64,000 nucleotides of DNA from Nocardioides baekrokdamisoli (lineage in GTDB: Bacteria; Actinomycetota; Actinomycetes; Propionibacteriales; Nocardioidaceae): contig NZ_AP019307.1 in NCBI RefSeq assembly GCF_003945325.1, positions 2,294,001 to 2,358,000 on the forward strand, read 5' to 3'. This document shows positions 42,849 to 53,745 of the stretch, in pieces. The position numbers were made by a program, and so were the translations under genes. Within the stretch, counting starts at the first letter, position 1. Each line of letters begins with the position of its first letter. The notes beneath the pieces are model-generated. The model was not told where the DNA came from. It was given only the letters and a program-made list of their open reading frames with translations, and did not search any database.

Positions 42849-44318
42849 ATGTCTCTGGCGTACCTCCCCTGGAACCGCCCGACGGAGTGGGACGACAGGC
42901 CCTGTCTTCGCGATGACCGCGAAGAGCTGACGTACGGCCGGTTCGCCGATCGCGTGGCGGCGGCGGCCGAGCAGTTCGCCGAGCTGGGGGTCACCCGCGG
43001 CAGCGTCGTTGCCATCATGCTCCCCAACCGGATCGAACTGTTGACCGCGATCGTCGCCGCCTGGAGGCTCGGCGCGACCGCCACACCGATCAACCCGACG
43101 TTCACCGCCACCGAAGCCGGCTATCAGATCGTCGACGCCGGCGCCGCGCTCGTCATCGTGTCCGACGCATCGATCGAGACCGCGGGGCGTCCGCGGTTGG
43201 CAGTGGCGGATCTGCGTACCGAGGCTCGTGGCGATGTGCCTGCCCCGGTGACCGCGGCAGCCGATCTGGCGCTGCTCATCTACACGAGCGGGTCCACCGG
43301 CAAGCCGAAGGGTGTGATGCTCTCGCACGGCAACATCTCGGCGATGGCCCTGATGATGGACCAGGCGCTGACACTCGGACCGGACGATCACTGCCTGTTG
43401 GTCCTGCCGCTGTTCCACGTCAACGCGATCTGCGTCAGCTTCCTCGCGACGCTGCTGAATGGCGGCCAGCTGTCGATCCTCAGTCGGTTCCACCCGGTCG
43501 AGTTCATGCGGGCCATCGAGACGTTGCGGCCGACGTACTTCTCGGCCGTGCCGACGATCTACACCTTCCTGCTGGCGCTGCCCGCCGATGTCGCCGTTGA
43601 CACGTCGTCGGTGCGGTTCGGGATCTGCGGCGCGGCGCCAGCCTCGGCGGAGTTGTTGACCGGCTTCGAGGCGCGGTACGGCTTCCCGCTCCTCGAGGGA
43701 TACGGCCTCACCGAGTGCACCTGTGCCGCCACCGCGAACCCGCTCGACGGCGAGCGCAAGGTCGGCACCGTCGGGCCAGCCCTCCCCGGCCAGACGGTCG
43801 CGATCATGGGTCCGGATGGCGAGCTGATGCCGACCGGCGAGCGCGGCGAAGTGGTCCTGCGTGGCGACAACGTCATGCAGGGCTATCTCAACCGTCCGGA
43901 CGCCACCGCCGACGCCCTCGGCGACGGCTGGCTGCACACCGGTGACGTCGGGATCCTCGACGAGGACGGCTATCTCCAGCTCGTCGATCGGATCAAGGAC
44001 ATGATCATCCGGGGTGGCGAAAACCTCTATCCCAAGGAGATCGAGACGGTCCTGCTGCACGATCCGGCGGTGATCGAAGCCGCGGTCGTCGGGCAGCCGC
44101 ACCCGGTCTATGGCGAGGTGGCGGTGGCGTACGTCGCGCTGCATCCCGAGCGCTCGACCAGCGTCGAGGCCCTCCGCGACGCGTGCGCGACGCACCTCAC
44201 GAAGGTCAAGGTGCCCACGACGATCACGGTCCTCGACGCCCTGCCCAAGAACCCGGTCGGGAAGATCGACAAGCCCACCCTGCGTACGTACGCGGACGCA
44301 GCGATCGAAGGAGTCTGA
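42849..44318 (+). CDS. AMP-dependent acyl-CoA synthetase/ligase
   Basis: This ANL-superfamily enzyme activates a carboxylic acid to acyl-AMP and then acyl-CoA. The 489-residue protein has the P-loop YTSGSTGKPKGVMLSH, YGLTECTCA, DGWLHTGDVG, the hinge DRIKDMIIRGGENLYP, and the catalytic lysine in PKNPVGKIDK. The compact size is typical of fatty acid or aromatic acyl-CoA ligases in catabolic clusters. ATG 42849 has GAGGAGG 6 nt upstream. It is 1 bp from the DUF3556 gene, so they share an operon. Confidence 0.94.
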   Translation: MSLAYLPWNRPTEWDDRPCLRDDREELTYGRFADRVAAAAEQFAELGVTRGSVVAIMLPNRIELLTAIVAAWRLGATATPINPTFTATEAGYQIVDAGAALVIVSDASIETAGRPRLAVADLRTEARGDVPAPVTAAADLALLIYTSGSTGKPKGVMLSHGNISAMALMMDQALTLGPDDHCLLVLPLFHVNAICVSFLATLLNGGQLSILSRFHPVEFMRAIETLRPTYFSAVPTIYTFLLALPADVAVDTSSVRFGICGAAPASAELLTGFEARYGFPLLEGYGLTECTCAATANPLDGERKVGTVGPALPGQTVAIMGPDGELMPTGERGEVVLRGDNVMQGYLNRPDATADALGDGWLHTGDVGILDEDGYLQLVDRIKDMIIRGGENLYPKEIETVLLHDPAVIEAAVVGQPHPVYGEVAVAYVALHPERSTSVEALRDACATHLTKVKVPTTITVLDALPKNPVGKIDKPTLRTYADAAIEGV

Positions 44319-44319
44319 G

Positions 44320-46176
44320 ATGGGATTTCTCAAAGCAGAGCCGGAGCCGATGCCTCCGGCGGAGCTGTTGGCGCTCCCGTTCCTGGAGCGGATCCGGGTC
44401 ATGTCGACGACGTGGGTGACCGCAGGGTTCAACACCCCGCGGATGCTGCACGTCGTCTACGTCCTCAAGATGCTCGGGCTGTACTTCGCCGTCGGCCTGG
44501 CCATCACGTCGTGGACGACGACCGGTGTGAGTTTCGCTCACCCGGCGAGCTGGTTCGACCACGTCGTGGTCTACCAGAAGTTGGCGGTCTGGCTGATGCT
44601 GCTGGAGGTCATCGGACTCGGCGGCGCGTTCGGCCCGTTGTGCGGTCACTTCGCCCCGATGCTCGGCAACATCCGTTACTGGGTACGCCCCGGCACGATC
44701 CGGATGGCGCCCTGGGCCAGGCACGTACCGCTCACCGGCGGCGACCAGCGGACCGTCTTCGATGTCGTGCTCTATCTGGGCGTGCTCGCCAGCCTCGTGC
44801 TCCCGCTGGCGGTGAGCGCGCAGGCGGTGCCGCACGTCCCGGCCGGCACCACCACACAGGAACTGATCCCGGCCTGGGCCTTCATCCCGATCCTGGTGAC
44901 GATGCCCCTGATGGGACTGCGCGACAAGGTGGTCTTCCTGGCCGCTCGATCGGAGCAGTACCTGCCGATCATGCTCTGGTCGGCGATCCTCGGCGCAGTC
45001 GCGCTGGCCAAGGGCGCCACGGCGGGTGACTTCGTCGAGCTGGTGGTCGTCTTCAAGATCATCATCGTGGTCGTCTGGGTCGGCGCGGGAGTCTCCAAGT
45101 TGGGTGAGCACTTCATCAACGTCGTGCCGCCGATGATCTCCAACAGCCCGGGCCATCTGAACGTCATCAAGAGGCTGCATTACCGCAACGCCCCGGACGA
45201 CATTCGTCCCAGTGGGCTGTCCTGGTTCATGGCGCATGTCGGCGGCACCACCGTCGAGATCCTGATCCCGCTGGTCCTGCTGGTGACCAGCGACAACGAC
45301 ATCGCGAGGATCGGGGCGATCGCGATGCTGGTCTTCCACATCTTCATCACGTCGACCTTCCCGCTCGCCGTGCCGCTGGAGTGGAACGTCTACTTCGGCT
45401 ACATCGCGATCGTGTTGTGGGGCGGGTTCGGCTCCGGGTTCGATGCCGCCACGTACAACATCTGGAATGTCCACCAGCCGTGGCTGCTCGTCCCGGTGTT
45501 CGCGTTGGCGCTGTTCGGACCGGTCCTGGGCAACCTCCGGCCGGATCTGGTCTCCTTCCTGCCGTCGATGCGCCAGTACGCCGGTAACTGGGCCTCGGCC
45601 GTCTGGGCGATGCGGCCGGGCGTCGAGGAGCGGCTCAACGAACTCCCGCTGGTCGAGAATCAGATCGACCAACTGCAGCGGATGGCGCCGATGCCGTACA
45701 CCCGTGACGAGGCCGACCTGACCGTCCAGAAGGCGCTCGCGTGGCGTTCGATGCACAGCCAGGGACGGGGCCTCTTCTCGGTGCTGATCGAGCACCTCGA
45801 CGACATCGAGGGGCGGACGCTGCGAGAGGGCGAGTTCATGTGCAACACGATCGTCGGATGGAACTTCGGCGATGGCCACCTGCATGACGAACGACTGATC
45901 GCGGCGATCCAGAGGCGGCTCAACCTGCAGCCGGGAGATCTGGTCGTCGCGTTCTGCGAGTCCCAGGCGACGCCATGGGCGAACCCGCCGCAGCGGTACC
46001 GGGTGATCGATGCTGCTCTGGGCGTGGTCGAGCGCGGCACCTGGGACGTGAAGGACTGCGTACGTGAGCAGCCGTGGCTGCCGAACGGGCCGATCCCGTT
46101 GGATGTGACCTGGATGGCCGACGGGTTCGCGCGGCAGCAGACCCTGACCGCCCTACATCCTGCGACGAACGGATAA
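44320..46176 (+). CDS. DUF3556 multi-pass membrane protein
   Basis: The 618-residue protein has about ten membrane helices up to residue 430 and a soluble C-terminal domain of about 180 residues beginning near RPGVEERLNELPLVENQIDQLQ. Conserved phrases include WVTAGFNTPRMLHVVYVLK and WNVYFGYIAIVLWGGFG. The family is actinobacterial and uncharacterised, often next to lipid enzymes. The HTTM-like helix pattern hints at a membrane oxygenase or lipid carrier, but that is speculation. The ATG overlaps the ligase operon with a GAAGGAG site. Confidence 0.8.
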   Translation: MGFLKAEPEPMPPAELLALPFLERIRVMSTTWVTAGFNTPRMLHVVYVLKMLGLYFAVGLAITSWTTTGVSFAHPASWFDHVVVYQKLAVWLMLLEVIGLGGAFGPLCGHFAPMLGNIRYWVRPGTIRMAPWARHVPLTGGDQRTVFDVVLYLGVLASLVLPLAVSAQAVPHVPAGTTTQELIPAWAFIPILVTMPLMGLRDKVVFLAARSEQYLPIMLWSAILGAVALAKGATAGDFVELVVVFKIIIVVVWVGAGVSKLGEHFINVVPPMISNSPGHLNVIKRLHYRNAPDDIRPSGLSWFMAHVGGTTVEILIPLVLLVTSDNDIARIGAIAMLVFHIFITSTFPLAVPLEWNVYFGYIAIVLWGGFGSGFDAATYNIWNVHQPWLLVPVFALALFGPVLGNLRPDLVSFLPSMRQYAGNWASAVWAMRPGVEERLNELPLVENQIDQLQRMAPMPYTRDEADLTVQKALAWRSMHSQGRGLFSVLIEHLDDIEGRTLREGEFMCNTIVGWNFGDGHLHDERLIAAIQRRLNLQPGDLVVAFCESQATPWANPPQRYRVIDAALGVVERGTWDVKDCVREQPWLPNGPIPLDVTWMADGFARQQTLTALHPATNG

Positions 46177-46183
46177 TCGACTC

Positions 46184-47608
46184 ATGAGCACAGCGGTCGT
46201 CGTCGGCAGTGGCCCCAATGGGCTCGCTGCCGCCATCCGACTGGCTCAGGCCGGAGTCGAGGTGACCGTCGTCGAGGCGTACGCCCGCGCAGGCGGCGGG
46301 ACGCGAACCAGTGAACTCACGCTGCCCGGGGTGCTGCACGACGAATGCGCCGCGTTCCACCCGACAGGGGTGGCGTCCCCGTTCTTCGCCTCCCTGGGGC
46401 TCGAACGTCACGGCCTTCGCTGGCTGTGGCCCGAGATTGATCTGGCGCATCCGCTCGACGACGGCCGCGCCGGGCTCGCAGGTCGCAACGCTGATCTGAC
46501 GACGCGGTCCCTCGGTGCAGATGCAGCCAGGTGGAATCGGCTCTTCGGCGCTGCCGTACGCAACTTCGGCGACCTCGTCGATGAGGTGTTCAAGCCGGTC
46601 GCGCACCTGCCGAAGCACCCGGTGACTCTCGGGAAGTTCGGCATCCGGGCGCTGCCACCGGCTACCGCGACGGTGCGTCGCTTCGACGACGAACCGGCGA
46701 AGGCGCTGTTCACCGGGGTCGCCGCGCACAGTTTCGATCGTCTCGACCGGCCCCTGGGGAGTTCGGTCGGGATGCTGCTCACCGCTGCGGCGCATGCGGT
46801 CGGCTGGCCTGTCGCCGAAGGCGGAAGTGAGGCGATCGCCCGGGCGCTGCTGACCGAACTCACCGCTCTGGGCGGCCGCGTGATCACCGGCGTACGGGTG
46901 ACGTCCCTGGCCATGCTCACCGATCTCGTCGGGACCACACCGGACGTGGTCATGCTCGACACCGCTCCGGCCGGGGTTCTCGAGATCGTCGGCAGTCGGT
47001 TGCCCGGCCACGTCCGCCGTGCCCTCACCCGGTACTCATACGGGCCGGCGGCGTTCAAGGTCGACTTCGCGATCGCGGGCGACATCGCGTGGACGAACGA
47101 GGACTGCCGCCGCGCCGGTACGCTGCATCTGGGCGGATCCGCGGCCCAGATCGCTGCGAACGAGGCTGCGACCGTACGCGGGGTCATGGCGGAGCAGCCG
47201 TTCGTCCTGTTGGGTCAGCAGTACCTCTGCGACCCGACCCGCTCCAGTGCGGGGGCGAATCCGATCTATGCGTACGCGCATGTGCCGCACGGGTACACCG
47301 GTGACGCCACCGAGGCCGTGATCAGGCAGATCGAGCGGTTCGCGCCCGGATTCCGTGACCAGATCCTGGCGGTCTCGACGCGTACGCCCGCCCAGCTCGA
47401 GGCGTACAACGCGAACTATGTCGGCGGGGACATCGGTGCTGGCGCCAACACGATGCGTCAGATCGTGCTCCGCCCACGACTGGCCGCGAATCCGTACGCG
47501 CTCGGCGTGCCCGGTGTGTATCTCTGCTCATCCGCGACCCCGCCGGGTGCTGGAGTCCACGGGATGGGTGGGTTCCATGCGGCGGAGGCGGCGTTGAAGC
47601 GGCTGTAG
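46184..47608 (+). CDS. Phytoene desaturase-like FAD oxidoreductase
   Basis: This 474-residue flavoprotein has the N-terminal FAD loop [20 protein letters not shown] with [10 protein letters not shown] and a C-terminal FAD-contact [20 protein letters not shown]. It belongs to the phytoene desaturase/PYROXD2 group. No carotenoid synthase genes are nearby, so it probably desaturates or oxidises another lipid-like substrate. It is 7 bp from the DUF3556 gene and is the last gene of the ligase operon. Confidence 0.87.
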   Translation: MSTAVVVGSGPNGLAAAIRLAQAGVEVTVVEAYARAGGGTRTSELTLPGVLHDECAAFHPTGVASPFFASLGLERHGLRWLWPEIDLAHPLDDGRAGLAGRNADLTTRSLGADAARWNRLFGAAVRNFGDLVDEVFKPVAHLPKHPVTLGKFGIRALPPATATVRRFDDEPAKALFTGVAAHSFDRLDRPLGSSVGMLLTAAAHAVGWPVAEGGSEAIARALLTELTALGGRVITGVRVTSLAMLTDLVGTTPDVVMLDTAPAGVLEIVGSRLPGHVRRALTRYSYGPAAFKVDFAIAGDIAWTNEDCRRAGTLHLGGSAAQIAANEAATVRGVMAEQPFVLLGQQYLCDPTRSSAGANPIYAYAHVPHGYTGDATEAVIRQIERFAPGFRDQILAVSTRTPAQLEAYNANYVGGDIGAGANTMRQIVLRPRLAANPYALGVPGVYLCSSATPPGAGVHGMGGFHAAEAALKRL

Positions 47609-47640
47609 TCGGCTCATGCTTCTGCGGGAGGATGGCGGAC

Positions 47641-49640
<2,000 letters not shown>

Positions 49641-49644
<4 letters not shown>

Positions 49645-50378
49645 GAGCTGTGCGGCAGGGAGTACGTCGCCATCGACACGGCGATGTACTGGCACACGAA
49701 CGCGACCGCCGTGAACGCGTGGAAGACCTCGTGGAACCCGAACCACTCGGGGATGGGGTTCGGCTTCTTGAGGGCGTACACGACACCGCCGATGGTGTAG
49801 AGCAGGCCGCCGACCGCGACGAGGACGAGGCTGCTGATCATCACCCACGACGGGAAGGTGTCGGTGGCGTGGCTCATCTGCGGCAGGAACCCCACCACCA
49901 CCCAACCCATCAGCACATACAGCGGCGTGGAGAGCCACCGTGGTGCGTGCGGCATGAACATCTTGAAGATCGTGCCCGCGAGTGCGCAGCCCCAGACCAC
50001 TCCGAAGAGGGTCCATCGGGCCCCGCCGTGCAGGAACAGGAACGCGAACGGCGTGTACGAGCCAGCGATGAAGATGTAGATGTTCGCGTGGTCGAAGCGC
50101 CGGAAGAAGAGCATCGTCGGCGGGTTCCACGCATACCGGTGATAGATCCCGGAGATCCCGAACAGCAGCAGCGCACTGCCTGCGTAGATCGACGAACCGG
50201 TCACCGTGATCGGGGTCGGCGACTTCGCGATCAGGACTGCGAACGCTGCGCTCAGCAGCGGAATCATTCCGGAGTGGATCCATCCGCGAAGCCGTGGCCG
50301 GACTTCCGCCATCTTGTCGGCGACCTTCGCAGCGGTTCGATCCGCGGCGATCTGTGCGCGGCTGCGTACGTCTTCCAT
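49641..50378 (-). CDS. Hemolysin III / PAQR family membrane protein (TrhA-like)
   Basis: The 245-residue protein has seven membrane helices and the PAQR zinc-site residues: SGIYHRYAW (His), [19 protein letters not shown] (Asp, His), and [15 protein letters not shown] (two His). TrhA relatives influence membrane lipid and energy homeostasis. ATG 50378 has TAGATT (50386-50391, minus) 7 nt upstream and looks leaderless; the frame can begin at TTG 50387. It is divergent from the isoprenyl transferase gene, as Rv1085c/Rv1086. Confidence 0.92.
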
Positions 50379-50420
50379 ACCGTTCAATCTACGGGCCAGC
50401 TGGTTCGCGGGTCACCCCGG

Positions 50421-50426
50421 TAGAGT
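50421..50426 (+). promoter_or_regulatory. -10 box (TAGAGT), leaderless isoprenyl transferase gene
   Basis: TAGAGT ends 6 nt before GTG 50433. The TrhA -10 box lies 30 bp away on the other strand, so the two promoters nearly face back to back. Confidence 0.6.
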
Positions 50427-50432
50427 CGTCGC

Positions 50433-51209
50433 GTGGCTGACTGGAAGGAGCGCGTACGCCGGGTGTTCTATCCCGCGTACGAGGCGCGGATGCTCCAGGC
50501 GATGCCCGCAGAGTCTCTCCCGCGCCACGTCGGCGTCATGCTCGACGGGAACCGTCGCTGGGCCAAGGCCGTCGGCCGGGACACCGCCCACGGTCACCGC
50601 GCCGGAGCAGCCAACATCGAGCCGTTGCTCACCTGGTGCGATGAGGTCGGTATCCAGGTCGTCACGCTCTGGTTGCTCTCCACCGACAACCTCCACCGCC
50701 CTGAGGCCGAACTCGTCCCGCTGCTCGGCATCATCGAGGAAGCCGTCGCCTCGCTCGTCGACCAGCGGCGTTGGCGGATCCATCCGGTCGGCGCGCTGAA
50801 CCTTCTCCCCGTGGCCACCGCTGAGCGGCTCCGAGCCGCGGAGGAATCGACCCGTGACATCGACGGCATGCTCGTCAACGTCGCCGTCGGGTACGGCGGG
50901 CGCCACGAGATCGCCGACGCCGTACGGTCGCTACTCACCGAGCACGCCGCGAAGGGTACGTCCCTGGAGGAGCTCGCCGAGATCATCGATGTCGAGCACA
51001 TCGCGGACCACCTCTACACCGCCGGTCAGCCCGACCCGGACCTCGTCATCCGTACCTCCGGCGAGCAGCGTCTCGGCGGCTTCCTGCTGTGGCAGTCGGC
51101 CAAGAGTGAGTTCTACTTCTGCGAGGCCTACTGGCCCGACTTCCGTCGCGTCGACTTCCTGCGAGCTCTGCGCGCGTACGCCCAGAGAGACCGCCGCGGC
51201 GGGCGCTGA
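50433..51209 (+). CDS. Isoprenyl transferase (cis-prenyltransferase, Z-FPP synthase type)
   Basis: This enzyme adds isopentenyl units in cis configuration toward decaprenyl/undecaprenyl phosphate carriers for wall synthesis. The 258-residue protein has HVGVMLDGNRRWAK (catalytic Asp 38), WLLSTDNLHRP, and the RTSGEQRLGGFLLWQSAKSEFYF region. It matches the Rv1086 slot, whose product makes short Z,E-farnesyl diphosphate, so a short-chain product is likely. An inverted-repeat element follows the gene. Confidence 0.93.
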   Translation: MADWKERVRRVFYPAYEARMLQAMPAESLPRHVGVMLDGNRRWAKAVGRDTAHGHRAGAANIEPLLTWCDEVGIQVVTLWLLSTDNLHRPEAELVPLLGIIEEAVASLVDQRRWRIHPVGALNLLPVATAERLRAAEESTRDIDGMLVNVAVGYGGRHEIADAVRSLLTEHAAKGTSLEELAEIIDVEHIADHLYTAGQPDPDLVIRTSGEQRLGGFLLWQSAKSEFYFCEAYWPDFRRVDFLRALRAYAQRDRRGGR

Positions 51210-51215
51210 GCGATG

Positions 51216-51338
51216 GGGGTTTGGCTGGGAACCACCCCGAAGGAGCCTTGGGGCCGACGCGCCCACGAGCGAGCGAAGCGAGCAAGGCGCGCGCGGCGGT
51301 TCCACCTGGCGACGAGGGGTGGTTCCCAGCCAAACCCC
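51216..51338. repeat. Long inverted repeat element, copy 2 (23-bp perfect arms)
   Basis: Bases 51216-51238 pair perfectly with 51316-51338. The core, about 71 bp near 51243-51313, matches the reverse complement of the core at 3866-3939 with one difference seen, while the arm sequences are unrelated to those of copy 1. It lies 6 bp after the isoprenyl transferase stop. Core plus variable self-complementary arms define a repeat family. Confidence 0.85.
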
Positions 51339-51441
51339 GGTCCCCAAGAACCAGCCACCGTCCCCTCGCGTGTAACACGACGTTCACCCCCGCGTACGGG
51401 CGTGTCGGCCGCGGAATTCGGGAGCACAGTCGTAGCGTCGA

Positions 51442-51473
51442 GGTATCGGGGAGTGGGGAAGCTCACCGATACC
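51442..51473 (+). promoter_or_regulatory. Hairpin before the phoH2 leader ORF
   Basis: GGTATCGG (51442-51449) pairs with CCGATACC (51466-51473), directly followed by an AGGAGG ribosome site. It could expose or hide that site and so control translation of the leader ORF. Confidence 0.4.
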
Positions 51474-51489
51474 AGGAGGCTGGATCGCG

Positions 51490-51546
51490 ATGAACGAGTG
51501 CACCGCTCGCGTGATCCAGCCTTTCCGGTCCACTGCTGTGATCTAG
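51490..51546 (+). CDS. 18-codon leader ORF upstream of phoH2
   Basis: ATG 51490 encodes [17 protein letters not shown] and stops at TAG 51544-51546, 19 bp before phoH2. A consensus AGGAGG lies 10 nt upstream, better than anything before phoH2 itself. In mycobacteria phoH2 is preceded by a small antitoxin gene (phoAT); this ORF is in the same place but much shorter, so identity with phoAT is doubtful. It may be a translational leader. Confidence 0.4.
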   Translation: MNECTARVIQPFRSTAVI

Positions 51547-51565
51547 GACCGGGCGTGGTGCGCGC

Positions 51566-52918
51566 ATGGTTCGTCTAGGGGTGAATCGCGTGGCCGCCAC
51601 GAAGTCCGACACGGCGCAGGCAAACGTCCGAACCTACGTTCTCGACACCAGCGTCTTGCTGGCAGACCCGGGTGCCCTCAAACGATTCGAGGAGCACGAG
51701 GTCGTGCTCCCAGTCGTCGTCATCACGGAGCTGGAGGCCAAGCGCCATCACCCGGAGCTGGGCTACTTCGCCCGATCAGCCCTCCGGCAGCTCGACGAGT
51801 TGCGCGTCACCCACGGCCGACTCGACGAAGCAGTGCCGGTTGGTCAGACCGGCGGATCGATCCGCGTGGAGCTCAACCACACCGACTCCTCGACGTTGCC
51901 GTCGGGCTTCCGCCTCGGCGACAACGACACCCGGATCCTCTCCGTGGCCTTCAACCTCAAGGCTGAGGGGTACGACGTCACGGTCGTGTCGAAGGACCTG
52001 CCGATGCGGATCAAGGCGTCCGCGGTCGGCCTCAACGCCGAGGAGTACCGCGGCGAGCGCATCTCCGACTCCGACCCCGGCTACTCCGGCATGGCGGAGC
52101 TCGAGGTGCCGGCGGCGGTGCTCGACGAGTTGTACGAGGACGGCGTCATCGATCTCGACGAGGGCCGCGACTACCCCTGCCACACCGGGCTCGTCCTCAT
52201 TTCCGACCGCGGCACGGCGCTGGGTCGGGTGGGTGCCGACAAGCAGGTCCACCTCGTACGCGGCGACCGCGAGGCGTTCGGTCTGCACGGCCGCTCGGCG
52301 GAGCAGCGGATCGCGCTCGAGATGTTGCTCGATCCTGAGGTCGGCATCGTCTCCCTCGGCGGTCGCGCCGGCACCGGCAAGTCGGCATTGGCTCTGTGCG
52401 CCGGACTTGAGGCCGTGATGGAGCGGCGCGAGCACAAGAAGGTCGTCATCTTCCGTCCGCTGTTCGCGGTGGGCGGCCAGGAGCTCGGCTACCTGCCGGG
52501 GTCGGAGTCGGAGAAGATGGGGCCGTGGGCCCAGGCAGTGTTCGACACCCTGGGTTCGATCACCTCGCAGAGTGTGATCGACGAGATCATCGCCCGCGGC
52601 ATGATCGAGGTCCTGCCGTTGACCCACATCCGTGGCCGCTCGCTGCATGACTCCTTCGTCATCGTCGATGAGGCGCAGTCCCTCGAGCGCAACGTGCTCC
52701 TGACGGTCCTCTCCCGCATCGGCGCGAACTCGAAGGTCGTCCTGACGCACGATGTCGCCCAGCGCGACAACCTCCGCGTCGGACGCCACGACGGCATCGC
52801 CGCCGTGGTCGACAGGCTCAAGGGTCACCCGCTCTTCTCTCACGTCACGCTGACCCGTTCGGAGCGCTCTCCGATCGCGGCTCTGGTGACGGAAATGCTG
52901 GAGAACGTTGTTCTCTGA
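51566..52918 (+). CDS. phoH2: PhoH2: PIN-domain RNase fused to PhoH ATPase
   Basis: PhoH2 is an ATP-driven RNA helicase/ribonuclease. The 450-residue protein has an N-terminal PIN domain ([16 protein letters not shown], acidic residues in ITELEAK and GDNDTRIL). The C-terminal PhoH domain has Walker [13 protein letters not shown] and Walker [13 protein letters not shown] with [11 protein letters not shown]. tuberculosis Rv1095 has the same fusion. ATG 51566 may be too long; the in-frame GTG 51590 ([15 protein letters not shown]) is possible. Confidence 0.93.
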   Translation: MVRLGVNRVAATKSDTAQANVRTYVLDTSVLLADPGALKRFEEHEVVLPVVVITELEAKRHHPELGYFARSALRQLDELRVTHGRLDEAVPVGQTGGSIRVELNHTDSSTLPSGFRLGDNDTRILSVAFNLKAEGYDVTVVSKDLPMRIKASAVGLNAEEYRGERISDSDPGYSGMAELEVPAAVLDELYEDGVIDLDEGRDYPCHTGLVLISDRGTALGRVGADKQVHLVRGDREAFGLHGRSAEQRIALEMLLDPEVGIVSLGGRAGTGKSALALCAGLEAVMERREHKKVVIFRPLFAVGGQELGYLPGSESEKMGPWAQAVFDTLGSITSQSVIDEIIARGMIEVLPLTHIRGRSLHDSFVIVDEAQSLERNVLLTVLSRIGANSKVVLTHDVAQRDNLRVGRHDGIAAVVDRLKGHPLFSHVTLTRSERSPIAALVTEMLENVVL

Positions 52919-52930
52919 CAGGTGACACCG

Positions 52931-52987
52931 ACACGGGATCTGTGACGGACGGGATAACTCTCGTCACATTCGTCACAGATTCCGTGT
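52931..52987 (+). terminator. 17-bp imperfect stem after phoH2
   Basis: Bases 52931-52947 pair with 52971-52987 (16 of 17). A third TGTGACG-related motif lies in the loop (52962-52968). It is probably the phoH2 terminator but also sits in front of the wall protein gene and could act in its leader. Confidence 0.55.
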
Positions 52988-53059
52988 TGCGTTTGCCACA
53001 TTCGCGGGTCTGGGGGAGGGTGGACCCCGTTGTCCATCGGTCAAAGGGGGAGGAACGAC

Positions 53060-53719
53060 GTGTCGTCGCACGCCAAGTACGTCCCCAAGCATCGTGCTGC
53101 GAAGCACCGCGCCGAAGGCCCTGCTCTTCTTCCGCAACTCCTCCCGCGCGTACCCAAGCGGGTGCTCGTGGGCGGCCTGGCGGCGGTCGCCGTGGCCGGA
53201 GGAGGTGCGGCAGTCGCCGCATCCGTGACGACGTCGCCCTCGGTGCCGACCACGTCGGCCAAGGTCGCCGCCGCAGCTCAGGTCACCCCGTTGGAGCACG
53301 CAGCCCGCGCGGCCGCAGTCTCGCGTTCGTTGGCTCGTCCCCAGGTCGTCGGCACTCCGACCCGCACGCCGACGCCAACTCCCACCCCCACGCCGACGCC
53401 CACCCAGGTGTCGATGCCGTATGTGTCACCCGGATCAGCCCAGGCGATCGCGCAAGGGATGTTCGCGGCGCACGGCTGGGACGCCAACCAGTTCAGCTGC
53501 CTGGTCAGTCTCTGGAACCGTGAGTCCCACTGGAACCCGTACGCCGCCAACCCCTCGGGTGCCTACGGCATCCCGCAGGCCCTGCCGGGCTCGAAGATGG
53601 GCCCCGGCTGGCATGACAACGCGACCGTCCAGATCTCCTGGGGCATCGGTTACATCGAGCGCCGGTACGGGACTCCGTGCGGTGCCTGGGGGCACTCGCA
53701 GGCGACTGGCTGGTACTGA
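53060..53719 (+). CDS. Secreted lytic-transglycosylase-like wall protein
   Basis: The 219-residue protein has a basic N-terminus (KYVPKHRAAKHRAEG), a membrane/signal segment (VLVGGLAAVAVAGGGAAVAASV), an Ala-rich stretch, and a Thr-Pro repeat linker around 105-120. A C-terminal domain of about 85 residues follows: NQFSCLVSLWNRESHWNPYAAN, SGAYGIPQALPGSKM, ISWGIGYIERRYG. The Glu in NRESHW is the probable lysozyme-like acid. This matches actinobacterial transglycosylase-like resuscitation/aggregation proteins. GTG 53060 has GGGGGAGGA upstream. Confidence 0.85.
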   Translation: MSSHAKYVPKHRAAKHRAEGPALLPQLLPRVPKRVLVGGLAAVAVAGGGAAVAASVTTSPSVPTTSAKVAAAAQVTPLEHAARAAAVSRSLARPQVVGTPTRTPTPTPTPTPTPTQVSMPYVSPGSAQAIAQGMFAAHGWDANQFSCLVSLWNRESHWNPYAANPSGAYGIPQALPGSKMGPGWHDNATVQISWGIGYIERRYGTPCGAWGHSQATGWY

Positions 53720-53727
53720 TCCACCCA

Positions 53728-53745
53728 AGCGCGGCCGGCCGCGCT
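53728..53745. terminator. 18-bp palindrome between convergent genes
   Basis: AGCGCGGCCGGCCGCGCT is a perfect palindrome ending on the last base of the M1 peptidase gene. It lies 9 bp after the transglycosylase-like stop and probably serves as a bidirectional terminator. Confidence 0.5.

Noticed and set aside
51213..51578. ORF reading across the copy-2 repeat (Arg-rich protein)
   Set aside because: It translates the repeat core; the same peptide appears antisense at copy 1, showing a repeat artefact, not a gene.
52919..53059. Possible c-di-AMP (ydaO) riboswitch before the transglycosylase-like gene
   Set aside because: Such genes often have one, but the conserved ydaO core sequences were not found; only a 17-bp hairpin is present.
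53340..53410. Tandem DNA repeat or CRISPR-like array
   Set aside because: It is a coding Thr-Pro linker in the wall protein; no regular spacers exist, and no CRISPR array was found anywhere in the window.
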